A DNA stretch of 64,000 bases, taken from the NCBI GenBank assembly GCA_038373865.1, contig JAXGGA010002927.1:48047-112046 (forward strand), given 5' to 3'. The stretch is from Uloborus plumipes (Eukaryota; Arthropoda; Arachnida; Araneae; Uloboridae). Position numbers and translations under genes: made by a program. Each line of letters opens with the position of its first letter. Positions within the stretch are counted from its first letter, which is position 1. Positions 54,968 through 64,000 of this stretch are shown here, piece by piece. The notes under the pieces were generated by a model, which made no database searches, was not told the DNA's origin, and saw only the letters and a program-made list of their open reading frames with translations.

Positions 54968-55792
54968 GTCCAGATTTTTTTTTCTTTGTTGAAAATATGA
55001 GTCATTTTTTTCCATTTTTTATATTAATACCCTTTTATCCTCTAAACAACATCCCGTAACAAAAATGAACAGAATATTGAACATGAAATCAAATTTTATT
55101 GACTTTATAGATCACACGCGAGAAATAAGTTTGGTAAAACCTTCCGAGAAACTAAGTTCTGGTTACGGCCCTGTGTGGAGCATTACCTTATTGCCATCTA
55201 AATCGCGAATCATATCAGCACATAAAGTGCTGATATCAGTTTGACGCCAGAGTGAAATAAAAAAAGTAGCTAAAGTTAGGGAAGAAAATTAAAAAATGTT
55301 AAAACAAAAGAAAGTGAAAAAAAAAAAGCTGAGCTGAAAAGGGTAGTCAAGAAATCAGAGGAAAAAAATCAAATTAGTGTCAAGTTTCTGTCAAAAGTAC
55401 TGCTTTACTTTTAAGGTCTAGTTCATGTTTAACTAGTTCTTGCAACAAAAGACCACGTAATTTTTTACACTAATAATGTTGCTTTACTACATCCTCGTAA
55501 GAGCTACTGGCAGTATTTTATTTATATTTTGCGTTGTTTATATTGATTTTTCATTGTATTCTCATCAAAATAGTTGAATAAAATTAACTGTAGTCATGGG
55601 GGGAGGGGAGGAGGCACTCTCTTTTTTTTAATAACTTTGGTTTTTTTTTCATAATTGCACATTCAGTTTAAATTCCTCAGCAAAACAGATGGACACTTTT
55701 TACAAATATTAAATTTTCAACTGTACTATTTATTTCTTACTTCATTTATCTGATCATGAATACTGTTTTCTTAAAACTTTTTCAATTTTGGG
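54968..55792. other. Body of the CAGGGTTGCC element, no gene
   Basis: AT-rich. ACGGCCCTGTGTGGAG near 55,166 resembles a fragment of an element end. Nothing coding. Confidence 0.35.
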
Positions 55793-56435
55793 GGCTACTA
55801 TTTTTGCAACTTTTATAATTAGTTTTTTGTAACTTTTTTATACGTTTTTGGCTACTTTTGCTACTTTTTTAATGAATTTTTCCTGCGGCAACCTTGTGCT
55901 TCGATTTTTATTTAAAATGCACAAATTATGTTTATTTTATACATTCTTCTAGTGTTTAAAAACAAATTCTATTTAAAATAAAAGCTGTTGTGTGGAAAAA
56001 AAACACTATGTTCAATAACGAACTGCAAGAATTATTTGTTTTTTGAATTTGAGTGAAATGATGAGGAAAAGTAGAAACGCCCCAAACTAAAATTGTTGGA
56101 AAGATAAAAATTCTCAAATTGAACAAAAAACTTATAAAAAATAAAACTTGAATTTTATTCAATAATACGAACAAGCAGACAGATCATGCACACATTACAT
56201 GAGGGAGGGGGAACACTGAATATCGTTAAAAATGCTGAAAGAAAGAAAAAAGAAAAAAAAGATTGTAACATTATCTGCAAATTTTTCGAATAAATAAATC
56301 AAAATTTTTGGAGTAAGGACATTTTGGGAAGTCACAATGACCTCCCATCAGAGCGACCGCTATGGGGAGAAGGGGGCGCAATTTTTCAAGCTCGCGACGG
56401 GCGCTGGGCCCCCTAGCTACGCTACTGTATGTGAC

Positions 56436-56928
56436 ATAGGTTTTTCAAGGTGAAAGAATCTAAAAATTGGTATACACATTTTTTTAGTTCAATTACATCA
56501 TGTCACATATCTAAAGGGAATTTTTACAGCTCTATTTAATGGTGAGTCATGCAGTGCATGATGTATATTGTTCGTGGTTGTAAATCTAAAACCGACGTTT
56601 GAAGTCCACCAAGCTTCCCCTTCATATTGGATGCACCGCGATAGCAGTTCTCGTAAATCCTAAGAAGGTTAGTCTACAAATGACCCACAAACTTCAAATA
56701 TCATTGACAAAATCCTTATCCTATAGAAAAGAACTTCTGCTCAAGTAAAGCACTAAAAGTAGACACAAACACACACATACAAATCATTGGGGGGCCCTAG
56801 TCCCCTCCCCAAGCCCCAGAGGTGGCGCTAGGAAATGCCCGACAGGGGGGCACAGGTATAATTTAAAAATTAAAAGTACCCCCCCCCCCCGTTCTCCAGT
56901 GTTTTAATTTTTTTTATAGTGCATTCAG
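56436..56928. other. Non-coding stretch with GC-run fragments
   Basis: GGGGGGCCCTAGTCCCCTCCCC at about 56,789 (given in part) and a C-run at 56,880-56,890 suggest decayed ends of G-rich elements. No gene. Confidence 0.35.
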
Positions 56929-57352
56929 TAGCGTAGCTATGGGGTCCAGCGCCCGTGGCGAACTTAAGAAATTGCCCCCTCCCCCCCCCAAAAAAAATAA
57001 GGGTCTCCCTGATGTGAGGTAACGGAAGGTTATAGTAACCTCCCAAAATTTCCTTATTCCGAAAATTTTGATTTATGTATTCGTAAAATTTGTAGGCAAT
57101 AGTGCAGCTTTGATACTCTTTTTCTTTCTTTAAAAGTTTTAACAATGCTCAGTGTCCCCTCTCATTTTATGTTTACATTACGTGTCTGCTTTTTAGTATT
57201 ACTAGGGTAAAATTCGAATTTCATTCGATAATTTCATAAGTTTTCCCTTTAAAACAATTTTAGTTCGGGCGTCGCTACCTTTCTGCATCATTTCTTACAA
57301 ATTCAAGAAACCAATAATTCTTGCAATTCGTTACTGAATATAATGTTTTTTT
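56929..57352 (-). mobile_element. Inverted right-end fragment of the CAGTGGCGTAGC family
   Basis: CAGTAGCGTAGCTATGGGG at 56,929 and the following 420 bp match, in reverse complement, the last 440 bp of the element at 48,823-56,427. Shared landmarks include CAGCGCCCGT(G/C)GCGA, a 'GGAGGT...TCCCAAAAT(T/G)TCCTTA' block and ATAATTCTTGCA(A/G)TTCGTTA. It abuts the 57,357 copy, so the pair may be one rearranged insertion. Confidence 0.65.
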
Positions 57353-57356
57353 TCTC

Positions 57357-58237
57357 AGTGGCGTAGAGGGGTTGGCATGAGTGGCTCTTGCCACGGGGGC
57401 GGCATTTTGGCTGTTTAAAAAAAAAATTGAAAAAGAAAAAAAGCCACCAGAGCAATATGTTTTGAGCACTTTCGACTGTGAAAATAAATAAAAATGGCTA
57501 TTGCTTCTGATATAATTCTGAATTAGGAAATGCCAGGAGAATGTTATGAGATCACGCGTGTACTCTATGCTACTTCGGGGGGGGGGGGGGGCTTCCATTT
57601 TCGTAAAACGTGTACGTTCTAAACAATTTTTTTTAATCATTCTCAGTCCAAGAACACACCGTCATTGTGGTACCCGCTAATACCTTCCCCATTGTTTGCC
57701 CATGGTTGTATACGCTGTATTAAAAGAAAAAAAACCAAGAAAATGCATCTTGTAAGTTTCTTAAAGCCAGGGAGGGTATACAGTTGTATCTATTTACTCC
57801 CCTCAGAGGTAATACGTGGTTTATATTTCAATATTAAATAACTGCGTACTAATTTAACGATTTGGTTTGTTTGAAAGGTCTTCTCTGGAACATTTTAAAT
57901 ACAAAGCATGAAAGTCTTATTCATAAAAAAATATCAAGGCTTAAAATTGGAAACATTTAATTTGCCTGTAAGCAAGGAGTCGCATTTATTAGCCAATTTT
58001 AAATTAATTATGCTTTTTATATAATATTTTATTTGCTTTCCTAATTACGATAGAATTAATACTTTGATTTTTATTTTAAAGCGCAAATTATGTTCATTGT
58101 ACTCGTTCTTCTAGCGTTTAAAAACAAATTATATTTAACAAATTATATTCAGAATTATATCAGAAGCAATAGCTATTTTTATTTATTTTCACAGTCGAAA
58201 GTGCTCAAAACATATTACTCTGGTGGCTTTTTTTTTT

Positions 58238-58275
<38 letters not shown>

Positions 58276-58357
58276 CAATAAATCGGCCAAAATGCCGCCC
58301 CCCTGGCTGCAGCGCCCGTGGCAAGAGCCACTCCTGCCAACCCCTAGCTACGCCACT
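57357..58357 (+). mobile_element. 1.0-kb foldback relative of the 48,823 element
   Basis: The left end CAGTGGCGTAGAGGGGTTGG and right end CCAACCCCTAGCTACGCCAC form long inverted arms (57,357-57,540; 58,140-58,357). Both include GTGGCTCTTGCCACGGG and GGGCGGCATTTTGGC. The middle (57,530-58,130) aligns in the same direction with 49,720-50,015 joined to 55,902-55,985. That makes it the uninterrupted version of the site invaded at 50,016. An ATAT microsatellite (58,242-58,271) sits in the right arm. Confidence 0.75.
58242..58271. repeat. AT microsatellite
   Basis: Fifteen uninterrupted AT units in the right arm of the 57,357 copy; the left arm has an A-run at the mirrored place. Confidence 0.9.
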
Positions 58358-58371
58358 GGGTGCATTCGCAT

Positions 58372-59116
58372 AAAAGGTAATCATTCTGACCATAAAACTA
58401 AAACTAAATAGTACAAGTACTAGGATTAAATTGAAAAAATTAAAAAAACCCAGACTCTGATTGCCGACATCATATTAAAACGAACTACACTGATCAAAAG
58501 CATTTTAAATTTAAATACATTCAGTTGTTTTCAAGAGGACCAGGTAAACGCGTAAAAGGAACGATAATCCTTACTAGTAAATTTGCTAGTCGGCAAAAGC
58601 AGAATAAAGAGGGAAAATTGAATATTCTTTTAAAACCTCATACTAAAATCAATTACAAGTATTTTAATTGTTATAACAAATATAAAATGGCAACAGAAAA
58701 ACATTTTAAATCATTGAGTTTTCTTTCTTCGTGGGAGAACAATGACATCGGCTTCCAACTGCGTAAATTTAAGGCTTAGCCGCATTTTCTAAAAAAACGT
58801 TAGCATTCGAATTCTAAATAACATGGAAGTTCCAAACACATTCTATCAGATGCAGAATTTTTTTTTTTCATTTTGATACTGTTGTTTTACTTTTCTCTTG
58901 TTTTTTTTCCCTTCAAAAATCGCGAAAAACCTTTTAAATATTTTTAATCAATATATTCATTAATTAATGTCATTCGAAGGCGCTACCTAGCTGAGAACAC
59001 TCTCGACCAACTCTCCTTTCAAACAATTTTTTTTTTTTCGAAACGGTCCATTCGATCAGGCTGTAGATTGCCACAGACAGATCGACAAAACACAGACACG
59101 TCAACTTTATACACGA
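58372..59116. other. Non-coding stretch
   Basis: It includes an 84-codon plus frame (58,525-58,779) rich in Lys and Asn. It has no recognised domain or splice signals, so it is not called as a gene. Confidence 0.35.
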
Positions 59117-60733
59117 GCTAATATTTAGAAAAGTGCCAATTTGAGTCCCAAGTGAATTTTCACCAGTATTTCAATAACTAGTTAAAAAAATAATTTTCCC
59201 CAGAAAGAAGATAAGTTTTTCTTTCATTTCATCTAATAACATCAGAAAAAAAAAATTTTTTTTCATCAGAAAATATTATGTTTATACATCAAAAATCAGA
59301 TCGGTAACGTGTCCCAAGTAGCAAAGCTTAGCATGCAAACAGGTCATGCGCACTTTCTAACTTCCTAAAAAAACGCACTTGCACAAAAAACGATTCTATT
59401 TTTACCCCTTTGTTAATATTTTACTTCATTTTCGTTTTAATCGATTTCTGATTTTCTAGCTGATGCGAAATAAGCGTGTCCCAAGTTCCGCCGTCAGAGT
59501 GGTAACAATAACTTCCGATCTATGTTTAGGCTCCCAAAATCATTTCCTGCACCTATACCACGTGATACTGAGTACCTGGTGGAAAGTTTTATCGAATTGT
59601 AATTAAAAATTTGCATTTCTGCATCTAAAATTGTAGGTAAGATTTTTTAAGTGATTTTATAAAATGTGTGTCATTTGAGTCATCAGATCGGTAACACGCT
59701 CTAAAATGCGCAGTTTTTATTATTTTAAAAATTATTTTATATATAAGTATAGTCCTTTGTTACAAGTGAAAAAACCACGTGTTTGATTTTGGTTTAGTGC
59801 GATCGACTCGGAAATAAAAAAAAAACTTTGTCAGTTTGTCAGATCGGTAACAGTCAGAGCGGTAACATTGAAAAACAGCAAATATGTTACAGAACTAACT
59901 CACACGTTTCAGAATTATAAAAAGCAAAAATCATACTTTAGCCATATATATTGAATATTTTTGTTCTTAAAAAATGAAAAGCAATGAGTTTTAGTACAAT
60001 TGCTTCATTTGTGGTTTGTATGACCTAACAATAGAAGTTAGTAAAATAAGAAAAATTGACACTGCAGAAATTAAGTTAATTAATTATTATTATTTTAATT
60101 AATTAATTTATTTATTTTTTTGTGCCTCAATTTCTTATAACTTCGCTAAATAACTAGATAATAACTGGCATGCTAAATTTGAATTTCTGATCAAGAAATT
60201 AAATTTTTCCTGCAACTAATTAAAGAAAAGCAAGCAGCAGAGTTGTGTGTTGAAAAAGTTGAAGTTGTGTGTTGTTTTAAAACAAAACAAATGTTTTATT
60301 AGCTTGGATTTGGTAATCTCATAATTTATTTTATCTAAAAACCTTATCGCTCATTTTTATTTCCAAGAAATGCTTTTTCATAATGAAATTTGATTTTTTA
60401 GCCTAATATATACATTTTAATATAATTATCTTAATTCTATGTTAAAAATGCAAGGAAATGATATCATATTTAGAGATGTTAACGAAGACTGATAGCATAA
60501 ACTCAAATATGTAACTCATATTAACATCAGATCTGTAACATTCATCAGATCTGTAACGGTTTAAAAGTGAGTAATCTAAGGAGGGGGTAAATAACTTCCT
60601 TGACCTCCCCCCTTTTATTTTCTTGCATTTAGACCCACTTTAGACTTAAAATCCAATATTAGTTTTTTTCTGCAAAAAATTTTTTTTTTCAGAAAACGCC
60701 AACTTCAAATTGGCACTTTTCTAAATATTGGCT
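59117..60733. mobile_element. 1.6-kb element with CAGATCGGTAAC repeats
   Basis: AATATTTAGAAAAGTGCCAA near 59,120 and its complement near 60,712-60,729 form the outer inverted repeats (about 26 bp). Inside, CAGATCGGTAAC or a one/two-base variant occurs near 59,298, 59,496, 59,682, 59,840, 59,855, 60,527 and 60,545. All lie on the plus strand, so the arrangement is direct rather than inverted. GTGTCCCAAGT also recurs (59,307; 59,479). No coding sequence or clear target duplication. Confidence 0.5.
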
Positions 60734-61224
60734 CACACATCAACCCCCTTCCTTGTTGCGTCGGGGGTTTAAAATCAGGATTGAAACTAAACAAAAGGAT
60801 AAAATTGTACGTACATCTACAATTATTTTTTTCCGAAAGAGTTTCAGATACACAAAACGAAAATATTAAATAATAAAGGAAATGAAAAACAAATGAAGTG
60901 TAATTAAATTTAATAAATAAAAAGAATTATCTTATAAACTAGTCTGCTTGAGAGTGAAAAATATAAGCGAAAAAAGAGTATCAACGCTTTTTTTTTCCTC
61001 ACCTCTAAACATAAAGGGTGTAGATTTAATGTTTAACTTGCTGCTGTCTAAATGTGTACGTTTTTAAATGAAAGAAAGAAAGAAACGAAGAAAGAAAACT
61101 CAAAAAAAAAAAAAAAAAAAACATCAAATTCATATTACTCCTATTGCTAAAAAAAAAGCGTTTCAAAAGTTTATAATACACACTTCTGTTCTGTTCTGTT
61201 AAATTTTAATTCGTTTAAATTTTT
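60734..61224. other. Non-coding stretch
   Basis: AT-rich with an A-run at 61,102-61,120. No gene. Confidence 0.4.
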
Positions 61225-61600
61225 AACCGACTTCGAAAAAGGAGGAGGTTCTCAATTCAAAGCGTATACTTTTTTTTTTTTGTTTGTTCGCATATAACAT
61301 CTGATCTACTGAACCGATTTGGACAATTTTTTTTTAATCGATAGAAGATGGTGTAACTTAGGTACCATGTACTCATATTACGATATTTGTTCACTAGAAA
61401 AAAAGTTATGATCGAAAAACTAACATTTCATGTCATTTAAAACAATATCTGCTATCGTAAATCCTTACTTCAATGAGCGACCCGATGGTCAAGTGGTTCT
61501 GCGCGTCAGGTTGAAGTTCCTGATGGAATAAGATCGAGTCCAGGTCTGCAAGGACTTTTTCCGAATAGCTGCATGTTTTTTTTTTTTTTTTTTTTAATGA
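61225..61600 (+). repeat. AACCGACTTC repeat, copy 2, with tRNA-like segment
   Basis: The same order as copy 1: AACCGACTTCGAAAAAGG head, then CTGAACCGATTTGGAC. The A-box-like GATGGTCAAGTGG is at 61,484-61,496 and the B-box-like AGATCGAGTCC at 61,531-61,541. The 3' end is a T-run. The tail with GGAAAAAAATAG seen in copies 1 and 3 is missing, so it is 3' truncated. Confidence 0.55.
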
Positions 61601-61609
61601 TTGTAATGT

Positions 61610-62290
61610 CCTTATGCAGGTACATCCTCCCATGGGAATGTGCCCATATTTTTTTATGGTACAAAAGACAGTTTTGTTCGGATCTTTGTTAAAATTGGCA
61701 ATGGGGTCTTTCGATGCTGTAGAATTTTCTCATAGACGTTTGCGCCATTTTTGGGGACTTTGAATCGATTGTGGCAATAAATGCTTTTTGATTTGCGGCA
61801 CCTATATTATTTTTTCAAAAATTACATACACAATCAATTATATTATGTTAATTTTTGTACCTTTATAAAATTCTGTATTTTATACCTTGCATTTAAGTCA
61901 AATTCAAGGTAAAATTAACAGTCAAAAATTCTGAAGATGATAAATATATGTTAAAAATTAAAGTAGCTATTTTTTGTGATTTTCATATTGGTTGTGACAA
62001 AAAAACATCATTACAAACAAATAAAATGTATCAAACACCATGAGTGTTGAGTTATTGGAAAAAATCTGCTGTGTAATGTTTTTTTGCACTACGAAGGGGG
62101 GGGGGTATGAACGATCATTAAAGTGACACACATTTTTAAAAAATAAGATTTTGATTTGTGGTGTTTGAAAAAAGCTAAAGAGTCCACTTTAGTTGAAAAT
62201 TATTTTCCATGAAAAGCAAAAACCAATTTTCCAAGTCTTACTCTAACTCCTTCTCCCACAATTCAAATTACTTACTTTTACCTTTCAATT
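61610..62290. other. Non-coding stretch
   Basis: No gene or repeat recognised; a G-run lies at 62,097-62,106. Confidence 0.4.
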
Positions 62291-62293
62291 TTT

Positions 62294-62735
62294 AACCGAC
62301 TTCAAAAAAGGAGGAGGTTCTCAGTTCAAAGCGTATGTTTTTTTGTCTGTTTGTTCGCACATAACGTCTGATCTACTGAACCGATTTGGACGATTTTTTT
62401 AAAATCGATAGGAGATGGTGTAACTTAGGTACCATGTATTCATATGACGATATTTGTTCACTAGAAAAAAAGTTATGATCGAAAAACTAAAATTTCATGT
62501 TATTTAAAAAAAAAACAATGTGCTATCGTTATTCCTTACTTCAATGAGCGACCCGATGGTCAAGTGGTTAAAAGCGTCGGGTTGAAGTTCCTGATGGAAT
62601 GAGATTGAGTCCAGGTCTGCAAGTTTTTTGAACAGCTGCATGGTTTTTTAACTATATTTTGATTATTTTAAGTGCATTTACACTAAAAAGAATGAAATAA
62701 AAAATTTTTGGAAAAAAAAAAATAGAACCGACTTC
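62294..62735 (+). repeat. AACCGACTTC repeat, copy 3, with tRNA-like segment
   Basis: It starts AACCGACTTCAAAAAAGG. The A-box-like GATGGTCAAGTGG is at 62,555-62,567 and the B-box-like GAGATTGAGTCC at 62,601-62,612. It ends GGAAAAAAAAAAATAG followed by AACCGACTTC. It lacks about 250 bp of AT-rich sequence present in the 3' part of copy 1. Its 3' end runs directly into the inverted repeat at 62,697. Confidence 0.55.
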
Positions 62736-63134
62736 AGTTGAAAATTGCTCTAAAAAGTAAAAAATAATTTTTATCTTTGAACACCATCGAAACTACTTTT
62801 AAACATAAGTTTTGAAGTCGGCGCAAAAACAATGTATAGAATCATACGCAACTACAATTCAACTATAAATATAAATTTTAATGGATACATTTCATTGATT
62901 ACCACACGTTCATGTAATGGTACAAATATTCTGCTTTTAACTTTCAATGGTTTCTTTGAAAAAATGTTGGCAAAATATGGTTAAATATCATTTGACCTAT
63001 CGTTTTTGCGCCGACTTCAAAACTTATGTTTAAAAGTAGTTTCGATGGTGTTCAAAGATAAAAATTATTTTTTACTTTTTAGAGCAATTTTCAACTGAAG
63101 TCGGTTCTATTTTTTTTTTCCAAAAATTTTTTAT
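62697..63134. repeat. Inverted repeat with CGACTTC ends
   Basis: The arms of about 130 bp (62,697-62,832 and 63,003-63,134) are nearly identical complements. They run from AAAATTTTTGG through GAACCGACTTCAGTTG to AAGTTTTGAAGTCGGCGC. The loop is about 170 bp. Because the left arm also ends repeat copy 3, this may be a head-to-head end of two repeat copies. Confidence 0.65.
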
Positions 63135-63176
63135 TGTTCAAGATTTTTTTCCTCTTGTTAAGAAGTAACTCCGTGA

Positions 63177-63640
63177 ATGAAAAGTTTTAGTGCGTTCTGT
63201 CACCATGACGTGACGGTGCGAAGTGCGAATATGAACTGGGGCATGCTTCGTTTCTCTACTAGCTCTCTATGCACAACGCTTGGGAGCCCGCGGCACTGGT
63301 TTACGGGAAGAAAAATCAGTCTAATCCCCGAGTCTCAAGTATGCCCTCATCAAAGGGTGGCAAAGGCCCTGGAGAGAAACACGTGTCCAGCGTAGTAAGA
63401 AATGAGGTTGAGGCAACTAGCTATTTATTGTTGATGATTATCAGATTCTCGGAAAGTGACAATGAATGTCCGTTTGCCATGCTGCTGGCGATTTGCGGAT
63501 GGGGAGCGCTGGTGAGAAAAAAAGAGGAAGGTTTGTCCTCTTCAACCAGAACAAAAAAAAACTTTCTCCAGCCGGGGCCGTCGCGATTCCCTCCTCTACT
63601 CTACTCTCTTCCTCCCCGGGCCTAACACTATGAGATTGGG
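63177..63640. other. GC-rich unique-looking stretch, possible promoter or exon
   Basis: It has markedly higher GC and CpG than its neighbours and no transposon signature. The plus frame 63,269-63,625 is open for 118 codons (for example S-M-P-S-S-K-G-G-K-G-P-G-E-K), but a second frame is open across the same DNA and no domain is recognised. A CRE-like TGACGTCA follows at 63,650. It may be the 5' region of a gene that continues past the window. Confidence 0.25.
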
Positions 63641-63753
63641 GGAGCGTGTGACGTCATTCATTGAGTCGAAAGATTAGAGCGTCTTACAAGACAAATCGGA
63701 CATTCGCATTGTTGATGGGTGCTTGTAAATTTTTTTTTCTTGATGTTATTCAT

Positions 63754-64000
63754 CAGGGACGTAACTAGATGAGGGCGGAAGGGACTAGTGTCCTGGGGGT
63801 CATATTATTCGGACGCTAAACTAATGAACTATTGAACAAATTTATATTTTTCCCCAGAAAAAAAGTGAGGAATTAAGTCAATTTCTGTGAAGTAAAGAGA
63901 AAAAAGACTAACTAAATGCAGAAATAAAGATGAGTAGGAAGAATGGACACATAAAGGGAAAGGGGAACGGGGGCGCAGTAAATGGTGGGAATGTATTTTG
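63754..64000 (+). mobile_element. Left end of a CAGGGACGTAAC element running off the window
   Basis: CAGGGACGTAACTAGATGAGG at 63,754 (quoted in part) matches the CAG(T/G)G(G/A)CGTA(G/A)C group of termini seen at 46,574, 48,823 and 57,357. It is followed by a G-rich stretch as in those elements. The right end would lie beyond 64,000. Confidence 0.4.

Larger units (their letters stand above)
50016..55896. mobile_element. CAGGGTTGCC element, 5-bp TSD, second level of the nest
   Basis: The ends CAGGGTTGCCACAGG and reversed CAAGGTTGCCGCAGG have a TGCTT duplication (50,011-50,015; 55,897-55,901). The related copy at about 58,050-58,070 runs straight through this point (AATACTTTGATTTTTA), showing the empty site. 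Subterminal GCTACTTTTT motifs are inverted between the two ends (50,031-50,150; 55,793-55,870). It contains the palindromic MITE and the 2.4-kb foldback; without them it is about 2.8 kb. No coding recognised. Superfamily uncertain. Confidence 0.7.
48823..56427. mobile_element. 7.6-kb CAGTGGCGTAGC element, 8-bp TSD, outer level of a nest
   Basis: The ends CAGTGGCGTAGCTAGG and the complement of CAGTAGCGTAGCTAGG carry an exact 8-bp duplication TATGTGAC (48,815-48,822; 56,428-56,435). hAT-type by TSD. Removing the insert at 50,016-55,896 leaves about 1.7 kb. Related sequences lie at 56,929-58,357 and align with both flanks of that insert. It contains ATT microsatellite sequence at about 48,900 and a T-run at 49,146-49,169. 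No transposase recognised. Confidence 0.8.

Noticed and set aside
57275..57640. 121-codon minus-strand frame
   Set aside because: Spans the junction of two transposon copies and a poly-G run; no domain.

Overview
The window looks like eukaryotic nuclear DNA from an arthropod, most likely a spider or other arachnid. The base composition is AT-rich with many homopolymer runs. No bacterial-style gene, operon or rRNA is visible, and almost all recognisable structure is DNA transposon: Tc1/mariner, hAT-like elements with 8-bp target duplications, Helitron and pogo/Tigger-like elements, plus tRNA-derived SINEs. The arachnid assignment is an inference from the transposon mixture; no diagnostic host gene is present. 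No LTR retrotransposon or LINE open reading frame was seen.

Layout. 0-2.2 kb: a mariner-type MITE, then one good candidate host terminal exon (branch point, acceptor, poly(A) signal). 2.6-8.3 kb: a tRNA-containing repeat, a small GGGTCATTCC element, a transposase relic, a Helitron carrying a SINE, and two palindromic MITEs. 8.3-11.0 kb: a second Helitron with a Tc1-like element inside it. 11.8-15.8 kb: a field of short subterminal-type repeats and a solo arm of a foldback. 16.4-26.4 kb: one Tc1 element blown up from about 1.5 kb to 10 kb by three direct insertions, one of which contains two further nested levels. 26.4-30 kb: mostly unique-looking sequence with one possible host exon and a GC-rich, CCAAT-rich stretch. 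30.2-32.3 kb: an 8-bp-TSD element. 32.8-40.0 kb: a putative 7.2-kb element with about 100-bp inverted ends, containing a 2.4-kb foldback (itself split by a nearly intact Tc1) and a tandem 1.4-kb duplication. 42.1-46.6 kb: a 3.5-kb imperfect palindrome and a Tc1 relic. 46.6-48.8 kb: G-rich element with a TA-flanked palindrome inside. 48.8-58.4 kb: a three-level nest, with a related copy next door that preserves the empty site of the second level. 59.1-60.7 kb: an element full of a CAGATCGGTAAC motif. 61.2-63.1 kb: two more tRNA-containing repeats and an inverted repeat. 63.2-64 kb: a GC-rich stretch and the left end of another element.

How the parts relate. The window can be read as a stratigraphic record. 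In several places the target-site duplications and restored reading frames give an unambiguous order of insertion. The transposases visible are all broken; the best is a Tc1-like gene at 33,253-34,284 with a single TGA in place of a conserved tryptophan. Most non-coding structure is foldback or palindromic DNA, several with arms built of tandem sub-repeats. Homology calls rest on motifs read by eye; no database search was possible.
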